A stretch of 22,190 nucleotides of DNA from DRQF01 sp964559135. Its GTDB lineage: Bacteria > Planctomycetota > GCA-002687715 > DRQF01. Shown piece by piece: positions 8,614 through 18,695 of the stretch. The notes beneath the pieces were generated by a model that saw nothing but the letters and a program-made list of their open reading frames with translations, did no database searches and was not told the DNA's origin. The translations under genes and the position numbers were made by a program. How positions within the stretch are numbered: position 1 is the first letter of the stretch; each line of letters begins with the position of its first letter. The stretch lies in NCBI GenBank assembly GCA_964559135.1, contig CAZLGG010000067.1:1-22190 (forward strand). Reading direction: 5' to 3'.

Positions 8614-9786
8614 TCAATCCTTCTTGTCCTTGCGGCCGGCGCGCACGTCCAACTCCGCGGGGGTGATCGACTCGACCTCCAACCCCTGCGGCAAGCCCCG
8701 TGCCCGCAAAGGCAGCGACCTCTGCACGGGCTTCCCGCCGAGCATGGCGTCGGTGACGATCGTCTTCAGATCGTTGGCGTCGACATCGAGGTGGACGCGC
8801 TTTCGAAGCTCCACCATCCGCCCTCGCCAGCGGCTCACAACGTCGGTGTCACCCCTGAGAACGAGTTTGGCTTCCAGAACGACGGCGCCCGAGCCTTCCG
8901 CCTCGAGACTCAGTCGCCCCTGCTGGATGTGTCCCAAGGTCTGCTCATCCAGTTCCCAGAACACCGTTACGGCGCCGAGGTCGAGGGCATCCTGTTCGGC
9001 GGCCTTGAATCCGAGGGTCACCTGGAGGTGTTCCGCGCCGAGGATTTCGATCCCCTTGCGGCGGAGGTTTTCCGGCAATCGCACGGGATAGGCATGGTCA
9101 GCCGGCATGGGCCCCGGCAGGGCTCCGGGAACGAGCTCGACCGGCAACCTCTCACGCCCGCCCGGCGCCTGAGCGCCGTATCTCGAGACCAACGCCCTCG
9201 GCCCCCTGACTCGCACCGTTTCGGGTGTGAAGACCGTCGTCTCGGGGTCCCAGGCGCGGCCCACGGGGATGGCGACCGCCGGCGGCGGCAGCAGCGTCGG
9301 CTCCACACGTTCCACTTCTTCGATCTGGTCGACCGTGACCTGTACGGGTTCGAGAAGCAAAAGCTCGACGTTGTCCAGCTCAGGGATGAAGAAGTCCTCG
9401 GGGCGGAGCGTCCACTGAACAGGCTGGAGACTCTCGCGCCCTCGCTCGGCCCACTCCAACCGCCCGCGCAGTTCGATGCGTCGGACGTTCTTGAGAAAGA
9501 AGTCCTTTTGTTTCTTCGGGCCTCGAATGCGCAGTTCGACGGTACGAGGCCACTGCACGAAGACGACTCCGGCGTCGGGACTCAAGACGACGACGACCTC
9601 GTCCTTGGGGCTCCGCGCCGCCACTTCGGAGGTGAGAACGGGCAGCCCTTGCTCCAACCACGTCACCGTCTCGTTCTGATATCTGTCGATGAGCAGGATC
9701 GTCACGCCGGCGAAAACGACGGCGAAGAACTTGGCGAGCAAGTGACTCTTGAGCGCATTCCAGATCCACAGCGCAACGCGACTCAT
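8614..9786 (-). CDS. cdaR: CdaR/YbbR-domain regulator of the c-di-AMP cyclase
   Basis: The product has 390 residues. The start ATG at 9786 overlaps the cdaA stop as ATGA and gives an N-terminal cytoplasmic helix (MSRVALWIWNALK) and one transmembrane segment (about residues 17-38, FFAVVFAGVTILLI). Several YbbR-like beta domains outside the membrane follow, with typical phrases 'VELRIRGPK', 'PETVRVRGPRALVSRY' and 'VTLGFKA'. YbbR/CdaR proteins modulate the adjacent membrane cyclase CdaA in Firmicutes; the same role is inferred from the operon position. The C-terminus ends in a charged stretch (AGRKDKKD). A longer frame upstream covers cdaA in another phase and is a shadow. Sequence similarity in this family is low, so the call depends partly on context. 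Confidence 0.8.
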   Translation of the reverse strand: MSRVALWIWNALKSHLLAKFFAVVFAGVTILLIDRYQNETVTWLEQGLPVLTSEVAARSPKDEVVVVLSPDAGVVFVQWPRTVELRIRGPKKQKDFFLKNVRRIELRGRLEWAERGRESLQPVQWTLRPEDFFIPELDNVELLLLEPVQVTVDQIEEVERVEPTLLPPPAVAIPVGRAWDPETTVFTPETVRVRGPRALVSRYGAQAPGGRERLPVELVPGALPGPMPADHAYPVRLPENLRRKGIEILGAEHLQVTLGFKAAEQDALDLGAVTVFWELDEQTLGHIQQGRLSLEAEGSGAVVLEAKLVLRGDTDVVSRWRGRMVELRKRVHLDVDANDLKTIVTDAMLGGKPVQRSLPLRARGLPQGLEVESITPAELDVRAGRKDKKD

Positions 9787-10724
9787 AGCTTTTTCGCTCC
9801 CGAATCGACCTTGCGAGCCTCGTCTTCCACGACATCGAGGGGGACCTGGAAGGGCCGCGACTCCGTGGCGGAATCGTCTCTTCCCTCGGACAACCCATGA
9901 GCCGTCTTGGCGGCCTCGAGCTGGCTCTCGATGCCCTGGGTGATCTCCTGCCGGAGGGTCTCGAGCCCAACGCCGAGTTTCGGGATGGCGCCTTGACGCG
10001 CGACAGAGATCCGACCGGTCTCCTCGGACACGACGATGACCAAGGCATCGCACTGCTGAGCCAATCCGAAGCCGGCCGCATGGCGGGTTCCGAGATCCCG
10101 GACTTGATCGGCCATCTCCGGCGGAAAGCCCATGTCATGGGTCGGCTCGGCCTCGATGTGGCACCCCGCCCACATGAGCCGTCCTCCGATGATGAACACG
10201 GCGCCGTCATGGAGCGGCGTCCCCTCGTAGAAGATCGTCTCCAGCAATCGGGCGCTGACTTCTCCGTTGACTCTTTGCCCGCCGGTCTGATATCCCTCGA
10301 TGGCCTCGCGGCGCTGGATTACTATGATCGCGCCGGTATGGCTTTTCGCCATCCTCTCGCAGGCGCTCAGGATCGCATTGACCACCCTCTCTTTCTGCAT
10401 GGGGAGATCGCGCCCGAAGAATCGCTCCAGACTCCGCACGAACCGGGTGTTGCCGATCCTGGCGATGAGAAGTCGAAGTTCCGGCTGAAAGATGACGAGC
10501 AACGCGATGGAGAGTGCCGGCAGGGCCGCATCTGCGATGACCTGAAGGTGGGGCAGATCGAAGCGACGAAGGATGACGGCGAATCCCCCGAGAATGACGA
10601 TCAGCAGGATGATGAATCCCGCCAGAAGACCGCCGCCGCGCGTCTGCTGGAGATGACGGATGAACCAATAGTACACCGTCGCGAGAATCAGAACTTCGAA
10701 GGCCGTCTGCAGGATGACGTTCAA
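9783..10724 (-). CDS. cdaA: Membrane diadenylate cyclase (c-di-AMP synthase, CdaA/DacA type)
   Basis: This enzyme makes cyclic di-AMP from two ATP at the inner membrane. Three transmembrane helices occupy roughly residues 1-95 (LILATVYYWF; LLAGFIILLIVILGGF; LPALSIALLVIF), followed by a DisA_N domain. Visible motifs are FYEGTPLHDGAVFI (Asp173-Gly-Ala), GTRHAAGFGL (Arg214-His-Ala) and VSEETGRIS. The second motif is normally RHR; here the third residue is Ala. A helical tail of about 50 residues extends past the cyclase domain. The only start near the expected N-terminus is TTG at 10724, overlapping the folP stop (TTGA) and abutting GGGAGG, an unusually close ribosome site; the start is therefore less certain than the gene. 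It lies between folP and cdaR in a coupled block with glmM. Confidence 0.93.
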   Translation of the reverse strand: MNVILQTAFEVLILATVYYWFIRHLQQTRGGGLLAGFIILLIVILGGFAVILRRFDLPHLQVIADAALPALSIALLVIFQPELRLLIARIGNTRFVRSLERFFGRDLPMQKERVVNAILSACERMAKSHTGAIIVIQRREAIEGYQTGGQRVNGEVSARLLETIFYEGTPLHDGAVFIIGGRLMWAGCHIEAEPTHDMGFPPEMADQVRDLGTRHAAGFGLAQQCDALVIVVSEETGRISVARQGAIPKLGVGLETLRQEITQGIESQLEAAKTAHGLSEGRDDSATESRPFQVPLDVVEDEARKVDSGAKKL

Positions 10725-11577
10725 CCTCCCTTGCGTCTTGCTCCGCGGATCGCGGCGAGGACCTCGATGACATCCACCGCGGCCCGGACGTCGTGGACCC
10801 TGACCATGTCCACGCCATCGTGGAAAGCCCGAGCCGTCGTCGCGGCGGTGGCGTATTCTCGCCCAAGAGGCTCCGAACGATCAAGGATGCGACCGAGGAA
10901 GCTTTTTCGCGAACACCCCCACAGCAGGGGGCGGCCAAGACTCTTCAACTCGTGGATGCGCGCCAGGATCTCCAAATTGTGCTCGAGGGTCTTACCGAAG
11001 CCGATCCCCGGATCGAGCATGCACTGACTGGGGCTGCCGCCGGCGCGAACAAGGCAGTCGATGCGTTCGTCAAAGAAGGCCTTCAGGTCCTCCACGACGT
11101 CGTCATAGCGAGGAGCGTCTTGCATCGTGAGGGGCGTGCCCCGCATGTGCATGAGGACCACGGGACATCCCGCGTTCGCCACAAGGGATGCCATTTCGGG
11201 ATCGCCGCGGAGAGCCGTCACATCGTTGAGGACGGTGGCGCCGCGATCCAACGCGGCCGAGAACACCCTCGCCCGGTCGGTATCCACCGAGACGGGAATC
11301 TTCAGTCGGCCGCCCAAGGCCTCCAAGACGGGAAGGAGGCGCTCCAACTCCGTCTCCACGCTGACGGGCGCGGCGCCGGGACGGGTCGACACCGCGCCCA
11401 CGTCCAGGATGTCGGCTCCATCGCGTTCCAGGCGAACCGCCGCGGCGACCGCGTCGGCGGCGGCGAGGTGGCGCCCCCCGTCCGAAAAGGAATCCGGTGT
11501 CACGTTGAGGATGCCCATCACGGTCGGGCGGCCTCGCCGGACCAGTCCCTTCCAGCTCGCCTTCATGCCGGCGAGCT

Positions 11578-11581
<4 letters not shown>
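10721..11581 (-). CDS. folP: Dihydropteroate synthase
   Basis: FolP joins p-aminobenzoate to 6-hydroxymethyl-7,8-dihydropterin pyrophosphate in folate synthesis; it is the sulfonamide target. The TIM-barrel motifs are all present in order: MGILNVTPDSFSDGG, DVGAVSTRPGA, VSVDT, VLNDVTAL, LMHMRGTP, LDPGIGFGKT, CSRKSFLG and VRVHDV. The second motif usually reads DIGGESTRPGA, so Gly-Glu is replaced by Ala-Val. The product is 286 residues from TTG 11581 (overlapping the ftsH stop as TTGA) or 281 from ATG 11566; the ribosome site GAGGGAG fits neither perfectly. ftsH-folP adjacency is common in bacteria. Its own stop overlaps the start assigned to cdaA. Confidence 0.95.
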
Positions 11582-13998
<2,417 letters not shown>

Positions 13999-14049
13999 GG
14001 GATTCTCCTGGTCCACGACGTGCCGTCCCGGAGGATAACAAACGCCCTC

Positions 14050-14076
14050 GCGCGCCTCCCGGCGACGGGGGCGCGC
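14050..14076 (-). terminator. Hairpin downstream of slyD (possible terminator)
   Basis: Arms 14050-14059 and 14067-14076 pair over 10 bp (GCGCGCC/GGCGCGC plus one wobble and two GC pairs) around a 7-nt loop. Read on the minus strand it follows the slyD stop and is followed by a modest T-rich stretch (GGGCGTTTGTTATCC). If it works, ftsH and the genes after it need their own promoter in the remaining bases before 13998. No clear promoter is visible there. Confidence 0.4.
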
Positions 14077-14109
14077 TCGACCGCCGACCGATGCGGGTCA
14101 TGAGGCCGA

Positions 14110-14586
14110 TCAGTGGGGGTGACCGTGCTCCTTCTCTTCCTCGGTGGCGTCGCGAATCGCGATCACATCCACCGTGAAATGTAGATTCTGGCCGGCGAGG
14201 GGGTGGTTCAAGTCCACCGTGATGCCGTCGTCGTCCACGCCCACGACGTGGAGGACCATGGGGACTCCGTCCGGCCCCTCGGCGCCCAGCTGCATTCCGG
14301 GCTGGATCTCCATGTCGGGGGGAAGATCCTTCTTGGCGATGTGCTGCTGGGCGTCGGCGTAGCGGGGACCGTATCCCTCTTCGGGGGGCACGACGACCTC
14401 GACCTTGTCACCCAACTCCTTCCCGGTGAGTTCCTTTTCCAGGCCGGGAACGATGTTCTGGGAGCCGTGAAGGTAGTTCATGGGCTCGCGATCCCGACTG
14501 GAATCCACCTCGGAGCCGTCGTCGAGGGTGAGGCTGTAGTGGATCGAAACGACCTTGCCGTCCGCGATCGTGGTGGGAGAACTCAT
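14110..14586 (-). CDS. slyD: FKBP-type peptidyl-prolyl isomerase, SlyD-like
   Basis: The 158-residue product has the SlyD layout: a short FKBP domain (VSIHYSLTLDDGSEVDSS; YLHGSQNIVPGLEKELTG; VPPEEGYGPR) interrupted by an insert-in-flap chaperone domain (about residues 75-125, ending in 'DDDGITVDLNHPLAGQNLHF'), then the final FKBP strand VDVIAI. The C-terminus is short but His-bearing (EHGHPH), recalling the metal-binding tail of SlyD. There is no signal peptide, so it is a cytoplasmic folding helper catalysing proline isomerisation. The start is the ATG at 14586 with only a weak GGAAAT upstream. It lies 71 bp after lptE on the same strand and is followed by a possible terminator. Confidence 0.92.
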   Translation of the reverse strand: MSSPTTIADGKVVSIHYSLTLDDGSEVDSSRDREPMNYLHGSQNIVPGLEKELTGKELGDKVEVVVPPEEGYGPRYADAQQHIAKKDLPPDMEIQPGMQLGAEGPDGVPMVLHVVGVDDDGITVDLNHPLAGQNLHFTVDVIAIRDATEEEKEHGHPH

Positions 14587-14657
14587 GCTTGGATTTCCGT
14601 GAAAGCCGAAAGATCCAGGCTAACCGGCCTTCCCGAGGAATTCGAGCCGAAGGTCGA

Positions 14658-15194
14658 TCACCTCGGCGGATGAGGCGGAGGAATGCCGGGCTCATACCCC
14701 CGTTCTCGGAGGAAACTCTCGTTCTGGAGGGCATTCACGATATCCTCGGCGAGATCCTTCAAGGCCTCGTTGAAGGCCGTCTCCAGGGTCTCGCCCCGCT
14801 CCACGATGAATTCAGCCCGGTTGGCCAGGGTGAACCGCATGCGCGCCTTGCCGCTCTTCGTGTCCCAAAGAGTGACCTCCGCGGTCACGACCACGGCCTG
14901 CTCGCTGACCAAATCCCTGTTGGTCTCGACGAGCGTGGGACGCACGACCTTCAGAATTCGACCCGTGAGAACCGTGTCGGCCGAATCCCGACGACTGAGA
15001 ACAACGTCGCTGCGCTGACGCAACTCCGCGGCCACTTCGCGGGTGAGCGTGAACTCGATTTCCCGATAGAACGTGTCGTTGTCGAAGACGTCGACGGCCA
15101 AGCGGTGAACACCTTCCGGCAGAAGGCTCGATGTGGAGTAGCCGCACGCGAGGACGAGGAGAGGGAGCAGCAGGACAGCTCTGATCCGGGCCAC
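14658..15194 (-). CDS. lptE: LptE-like outer-membrane lipoprotein
   Basis: The 178-residue product starts with GTG at 15194, immediately after the TAG of the bamD-like gene (zero spacing), with a purine-rich GGGGAA just upstream. A lipoprotein signal ends in the lipobox VLAC (Cys17), followed by GYSTSSLLPEGVHRLAVDVF. The rest matches the LptE/RlpB pattern: VPLF-type first strand, 'FTLTREVAAELRQRSDVVLSR', 'ADTVLTGRI' and an amphipathic C-terminal helix ('ALKDLAEDIVNAL'). LptE plugs the LptD barrel, which inserts LPS in the outer membrane. Similarity in this family is low, so the assignment relies on the pattern and on the lipobox. The C-terminus is Pro/His-rich (GIPPPHPPR). Confidence 0.75.
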   Translation of the reverse strand: MARIRAVLLLPLLVLACGYSTSSLLPEGVHRLAVDVFDNDTFYREIEFTLTREVAAELRQRSDVVLSRRDSADTVLTGRILKVVRPTLVETNRDLVSEQAVVVTAEVTLWDTKSGKARMRFTLANRAEFIVERGETLETAFNEALKDLAEDIVNALQNESFLRERGYEPGIPPPHPPR

Positions 15195-16286
15195 CTAGTT
15201 CCCCTTCCCCTTTCCCTTCCCATTGGCCTTGGCGTCGCCCTTCGGCGACGGATTGGCGTCGGCGGGTGACGGAGGCGGCTCCTCGACGTCCTGGTCCGAA
15301 GGCAATTCTCGGAGCCATTGGGCCGCGCGCGCCGCGGCCTGGGTCCCCTGGTGTTGATCCACGGTCTTCGCGAAGTAGAAGCGGGCGGCGCGGGGCCAAT
15401 CGTGATCGAGATACCACTCGCCGATGAGCAGCTCCTTTTCCGCCAGGAGTTCTCTCAGGCGTTCGATGTGGGACCGCGCCTTTTCCCGGCGGTCGCCCTC
15501 GGGGTAACGATCGAGGTAGAGTCGAAAGTCCGCGAGTGCGCTCCTCATGATGTCGCCGTCGTATTCCGGCCCCTTCACCTGGGCGAAACGAGTCAGCCCT
15601 CGGTTGTATTGAGCCCTGGGCGCCCACGGAGAGTCCGGATGATTCTCGACGATCGCGGCATAGGCGGCTTCCGCCTCGATCCAGTCCTTCTCATCGTAGT
15701 ACCACTTCCCGAGCTTCCACTGGGCGTCGTCCGCGTGAATGCCGTTGGGAAAGTAGAGCACGAGATCGCGAAGCAACGAGACTCCGTCGCTCTTCGAACT
15801 GAAGATGAACGAATCGTGGTCTCCGTTCAGATATTCCACCGCCAACTTGTACATGATGTCTTCGAGTTCATCGTTGTAGGTGGTGATGGGATAGGTGGAC
15901 AGAAAAGTCTTGATGGCCTTCTTGGCGTCGTCGAATTCCTCGTCGCCGAGATAGGCCTTGATGAGAAGAAAGCGGGCCTCCTTGTCATCACTCGTGTCCG
16001 GATACTCTTCCAGGAAGTCCTCGAACGCCACCGACGCGTTCTCGAAGTCATCCTTCTCGAGGAGAGCCTTGGCGCCGAGAAAGGACTCGTGGGCCGCGGC
16101 GATTTCCTCCGGCGTCCGCTTGAGGATGCGCGCGCGCTGACGATACCTCTCGACCTCGCCGGCCCCCGGGTCGCTCCGCAGGAATTCCGGCAAAGCTTCG
16201 TTGAACTTGCGCCCAAAGGACCGGCAGCCACCGCCGAAGGCGATGATCATGACGAGCATGGCGATGGGTACGGCCCGTTTGTGCAT
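15195..16286 (-). CDS. bamD: BamD-like TPR lipoprotein (outer-membrane assembly)
   Basis: The product has 363 residues. The start is ATG 16286 behind AGAGGA, chosen because it gives a signal peptide with the lipobox FGGGC (Cys21). Repeated TPR helices follow from about residue 60: 'FENASVAFEDFLEEYPDT', 'DEEFDDAKKAIKTFLSTYP', 'DAQWKLGKWYYDEKDW', 'IMRSALADFRLYLDRYP'. BamD-type lipoproteins scaffold the BamA complex that folds outer-membrane barrels. It is longer than E. coli BamD (about 245 residues) because of a central insert and a low-complexity tail ending in GKGKGKGN. A related TPR lipoprotein of the YbgF/CpoB kind is an alternative. It is adjacent to the LptE-like gene, with which it should be translationally coupled. 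Confidence 0.75.
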   Translation of the reverse strand: MHKRAVPIAMLVMIIAFGGGCRSFGRKFNEALPEFLRSDPGAGEVERYRQRARILKRTPEEIAAAHESFLGAKALLEKDDFENASVAFEDFLEEYPDTSDDKEARFLLIKAYLGDEEFDDAKKAIKTFLSTYPITTYNDELEDIMYKLAVEYLNGDHDSFIFSSKSDGVSLLRDLVLYFPNGIHADDAQWKLGKWYYDEKDWIEAEAAYAAIVENHPDSPWAPRAQYNRGLTRFAQVKGPEYDGDIMRSALADFRLYLDRYPEGDRREKARSHIERLRELLAEKELLIGEWYLDHDWPRAARFYFAKTVDQHQGTQAAARAAQWLRELPSDQDVEEPPPSPADANPSPKGDAKANGKGKGKGN

Positions 16287-16326
16287 CTCGAATCCTCTGT
16301 GACACGGGTCTGCGTCGAGGTTGATG

Positions 16327-17184
16327 CTACGAGCGTCCCGGGACGCCATCAACGCGCGGGCTCGGCCGGCGATTCCTCGGGAGTCGGAGTCCACCGTAGC
16401 GAGGGTCCAAGAAGAAGGGCTCGCTCTTCAAGGGTCGTTCGACGACCTGCAGGAGGAAACTGCGAACACATCGCCAGATCTCCTTGACCTGGCCGCGGGT
16501 GGGTCTCAGGCGACACGTCGCGTCGAGGTCCTCGACGGCCAGGACGTCCATCAGGGCACGGCTCCCGCCCGAAAGCCTGTCGACGGGGTGACGCACGACG
16601 CGAAGGCACGCCCCGCAGATCCCCCCACCGAGCGCCGGATCGAAGCCGATGGCGCCCTTCGGCAATGCCTCGCCGCAACGGGCGCATTTCGAGGTGGAGA
16701 GCGCGAAGCCCGCGTATTTCAAAAGGGAGAGCGTACAGGCGAGGGTGGGCGCAAGAGTGTGTTCCGGGCGAACCCGTTCCAGCACGGCGAAACCCTCGAT
16801 CGCTCGCCGAAAGCCGAAGGGCTCGGGGTTTTCTTCCCGAGTGATCTCCCGCAAGAGTTCCAGGAGGAAAAAGCCGGCGTAGATCCGGGGAAGCGCACGA
16901 CGCAGACCTCGGAATCCGCTGATGGGTTCGTAGCGAGTGAGGAGCGCCAAGCCCGAATTCCGTCTGGGGCGATAGGAGACGCGCGCCCACTGGAAGAGAT
17001 CGAGAGGCCCCTTCATGGCGGCATTCGGTTTCTTGATGCCCTTGGCGAGAACGGCGACTCGACCCCGGTCCGGCGTGAGCAGGTGTCCGATCTGACTGGT
17101 GTCGCCGAAATCGAAGCGGCGGAGCAGGAGAGCCTCGGTGACCTGCTCCGGTCCCGAGGAAGAAGCGAAGCCGCGCCGCGCCAC
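16327..17184 (-). CDS. recO: DNA repair protein RecO
   Basis: RecO works with RecF/RecR to load RecA on SSB-coated single strands. The 285-residue product has an N-terminal OB fold (TEALLLRRFDFGDTSQIGHL, 'GRVAVLAKGIKK'), a helical middle, and a zinc-ribbon-like insert with CARCG (Cys167, Cys170) and CGAC (Cys190, Cys193). 'AIGFDPALGGGICGAC' is the usual RecO context. The earliest in-frame start is GTG at 17184, with GAGAG a few bases upstream; another GTG at 17142 (VTEALLL) is possible. It lies 27 bp after the CorC-like gene and 40 bp before the bamD-like gene. corC and recO are commonly near each other, which supports both calls. Confidence 0.92.
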   Translation of the reverse strand: MARRGFASSSGPEQVTEALLLRRFDFGDTSQIGHLLTPDRGRVAVLAKGIKKPNAAMKGPLDLFQWARVSYRPRRNSGLALLTRYEPISGFRGLRRALPRIYAGFFLLELLREITREENPEPFGFRRAIEGFAVLERVRPEHTLAPTLACTLSLLKYAGFALSTSKCARCGEALPKGAIGFDPALGGGICGACLRVVRHPVDRLSGGSRALMDVLAVEDLDATCRLRPTRGQVKEIWRCVRSFLLQVVERPLKSEPFFLDPRYGGLRLPRNRRPSPRVDGVPGRS

Positions 17185-17211
17185 GTCAGCTCTCGACCAT
17201 CGGGCGAGTCG

Positions 17212-18624
17212 TCATCCCTTACTCTCGCCGACGGGAACCCGGGTGATCAAGACGCGATTGACCTTGCGTTCGTCCGCATCCAGAACCTCGAAGCGAACTC
17301 CGCCGTGAATGAGGTTCTCCCCGGCGCTGGGCACCTTCCCGAGCTGCGCCGCCAGGAATCCTCCCAGCGTGTCGTAGTCACCATCGTCCGGGATCTCGAC
17401 GTGGAACCTGCCCTCCAGGTCATCGATGCTCACGGCACCCTTCACCTCCAAGCGATCCGGAGCGATCTCGCGGAAGTCGGACTCCTCATCGGCATCGAAC
17501 TCGTCCTGCAACTCACCGACGATCTCTTCCAGGATGTCCTCCACGGTCACCAGCCCCGCCGTGCCGCCGAACTCGTCGATGACGACTGCCACCTGGAGCT
17601 TGCGTTGCTGAAACTCCTTCAACAGGTCGGTGATCTTCTTCGTCTCCGGGACGAAGTACACGTCGCGGACGAGGTCTCGAACCGTCTTCTCGCCCCGCTC
17701 GAGTTCGAAGATATGTCCGAGCACGTCCTTGAAGTAGAGCATGCCGATGATGTGGTCGCGGTTCTCCTCGTACATGGGAACCCGGGAGGGGCCGTTGTCC
17801 TCCAGAATGCGAATCGCGTCTTCCAGACTCACATCCGCGGGCGCGGAGACCATGGAAGTCCGCGGGGTCATGATCTCCCGCACGACTTGGTCGCGAATCT
17901 CGACGATGTTCTCGATGAAGGTGGCGGCTTCGGGTTCCAGGTCCCCTCCCGCCTCGCTTTCGGCGACGGCGTCGAGGATCTCCTCGTGAACGTCGGGATC
18001 CCCGTTGCCGGTTTCGGTGCGAAAGCCGAACAGGGTGGCGAGGAAGGTCCCGACCGCACTCAGCGTCACCGTCGCGGGCCGAAGCAGACGGTCCATCGCG
18101 ACGATGAAGCCCAACAGGAGCAAGAGAACCCTTTCGGGCGCCTGGGCGACCAGGGCCCTCACCCCTCCCCGGAGAATGCCGACGACCAGCAGCAAGGCCG
18201 TGATCCAGGCAGCCAGACTCCCTTCGCCCGGGTCCCGGAAGCTGAAGATCAGCCCCACGAACAGGACCGTGCAAAGAGCGTTGTAGAGGGTGAGGGCGAA
18301 GGTTTGCCGCTCGAAGTCTCGCAGCCGCTTGCTGACCTGGCCGGCCAGCTCCTCACTGCCGAGCATCTTCTCCAATTTGCCGTGACTGTATTGGAAGAGA
18401 GCCGTTTCCGCGGCCACGCCTATGGCAAGGGCGGCGCCGGTGGCCACGCATGCGACGAGGGATAATTGTCCAGGGTCGTCCAAGGAAGTGTCGGGCTCCA
18501 ATCCAACCAGGATCGCGTCGACGATCCTACCACGGCCCTGATCGCTCCCCCAAAAGCTTCTCGAGCCAGGGAGGAGATCGACCATCCGGGGCCGTCTCAT
18601 TGAGAGACGGTGGCCCGTCCTCAT
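17212..18624 (-). CDS. CorC/HlyC-family CBS-domain membrane protein (CNNM-like)
   Basis: The architecture is that of the UPF0053 family: a DUF21-type membrane domain with about four hydrophobic segments (SLVACVATGAALAIGVAAETALF; ALCTVLFVGLIF; WITALLLVVGIL; VLLLLLGFIVAM), a linker, two CBS domains ('IMTPRTSMVSAPADVSLEDA'; 'KLQVAVVIDEFGGTAGLVTV') and a C-terminal CorC_HlyC domain (VKGAVSIDDLEGRF ... RVLITRVP). Members are linked to Mg/Co ion transport or resistance; transport here is inferred. The 470 residues from ATG 18624 include about 40 unusual residues before the first helix. ATG 18600 or 18585, or a later TTG, may be the true start, and a hairpin at 18592-18610 supports a later one. It is followed by recO. 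Confidence 0.88.
   Translation of the reverse strand: MRTGHRLSMRRPRMVDLLPGSRSFWGSDQGRGRIVDAILVGLEPDTSLDDPGQLSLVACVATGAALAIGVAAETALFQYSHGKLEKMLGSEELAGQVSKRLRDFERQTFALTLYNALCTVLFVGLIFSFRDPGEGSLAAWITALLLVVGILRGGVRALVAQAPERVLLLLLGFIVAMDRLLRPATVTLSAVGTFLATLFGFRTETGNGDPDVHEEILDAVAESEAGGDLEPEAATFIENIVEIRDQVVREIMTPRTSMVSAPADVSLEDAIRILEDNGPSRVPMYEENRDHIIGMLYFKDVLGHIFELERGEKTVRDLVRDVYFVPETKKITDLLKEFQQRKLQVAVVIDEFGGTAGLVTVEDILEEIVGELQDEFDADEESDFREIAPDRLEVKGAVSIDDLEGRFHVEIPDDGDYDTLGGFLAAQLGKVPSAGENLIHGGVRFEVLDADERKVNRVLITRVPVGESKG
18592..18610. repeat. Short perfect inverted repeat near the start of the CorC-like gene
   Basis: CCGTCTC (18592-18598) and GAGACGG (18604-18610) form a perfect 7-bp stem around ATTGA. 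On the minus strand it lies after the HEAT lipoprotein stop and upstream of the candidate start at 18585. It contains the candidate ATG at 18600. No T tract follows, so a leader hairpin or weak attenuator is as likely as a terminator. Confidence 0.4.
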
Positions 18625-18695
18625 GAACCATTAATAACAGAACCGCTTCCGTCCGCGGTGAGCGCCGAAGAAACGGGCCTCCGGATTCCCCTGAT

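Noticed and set aside
7457..9091. 544-codon plus-strand frame opposite glmM and cdaR
   Set aside because: It is an antisense shadow crossing a gene boundary, with no domain or ribosome site.
16321..18465. 714-codon plus-strand frame opposite recO and the CorC-like gene
   Set aside because: It spans two recognised minus-strand genes and their junction, as expected of a composition artefact.
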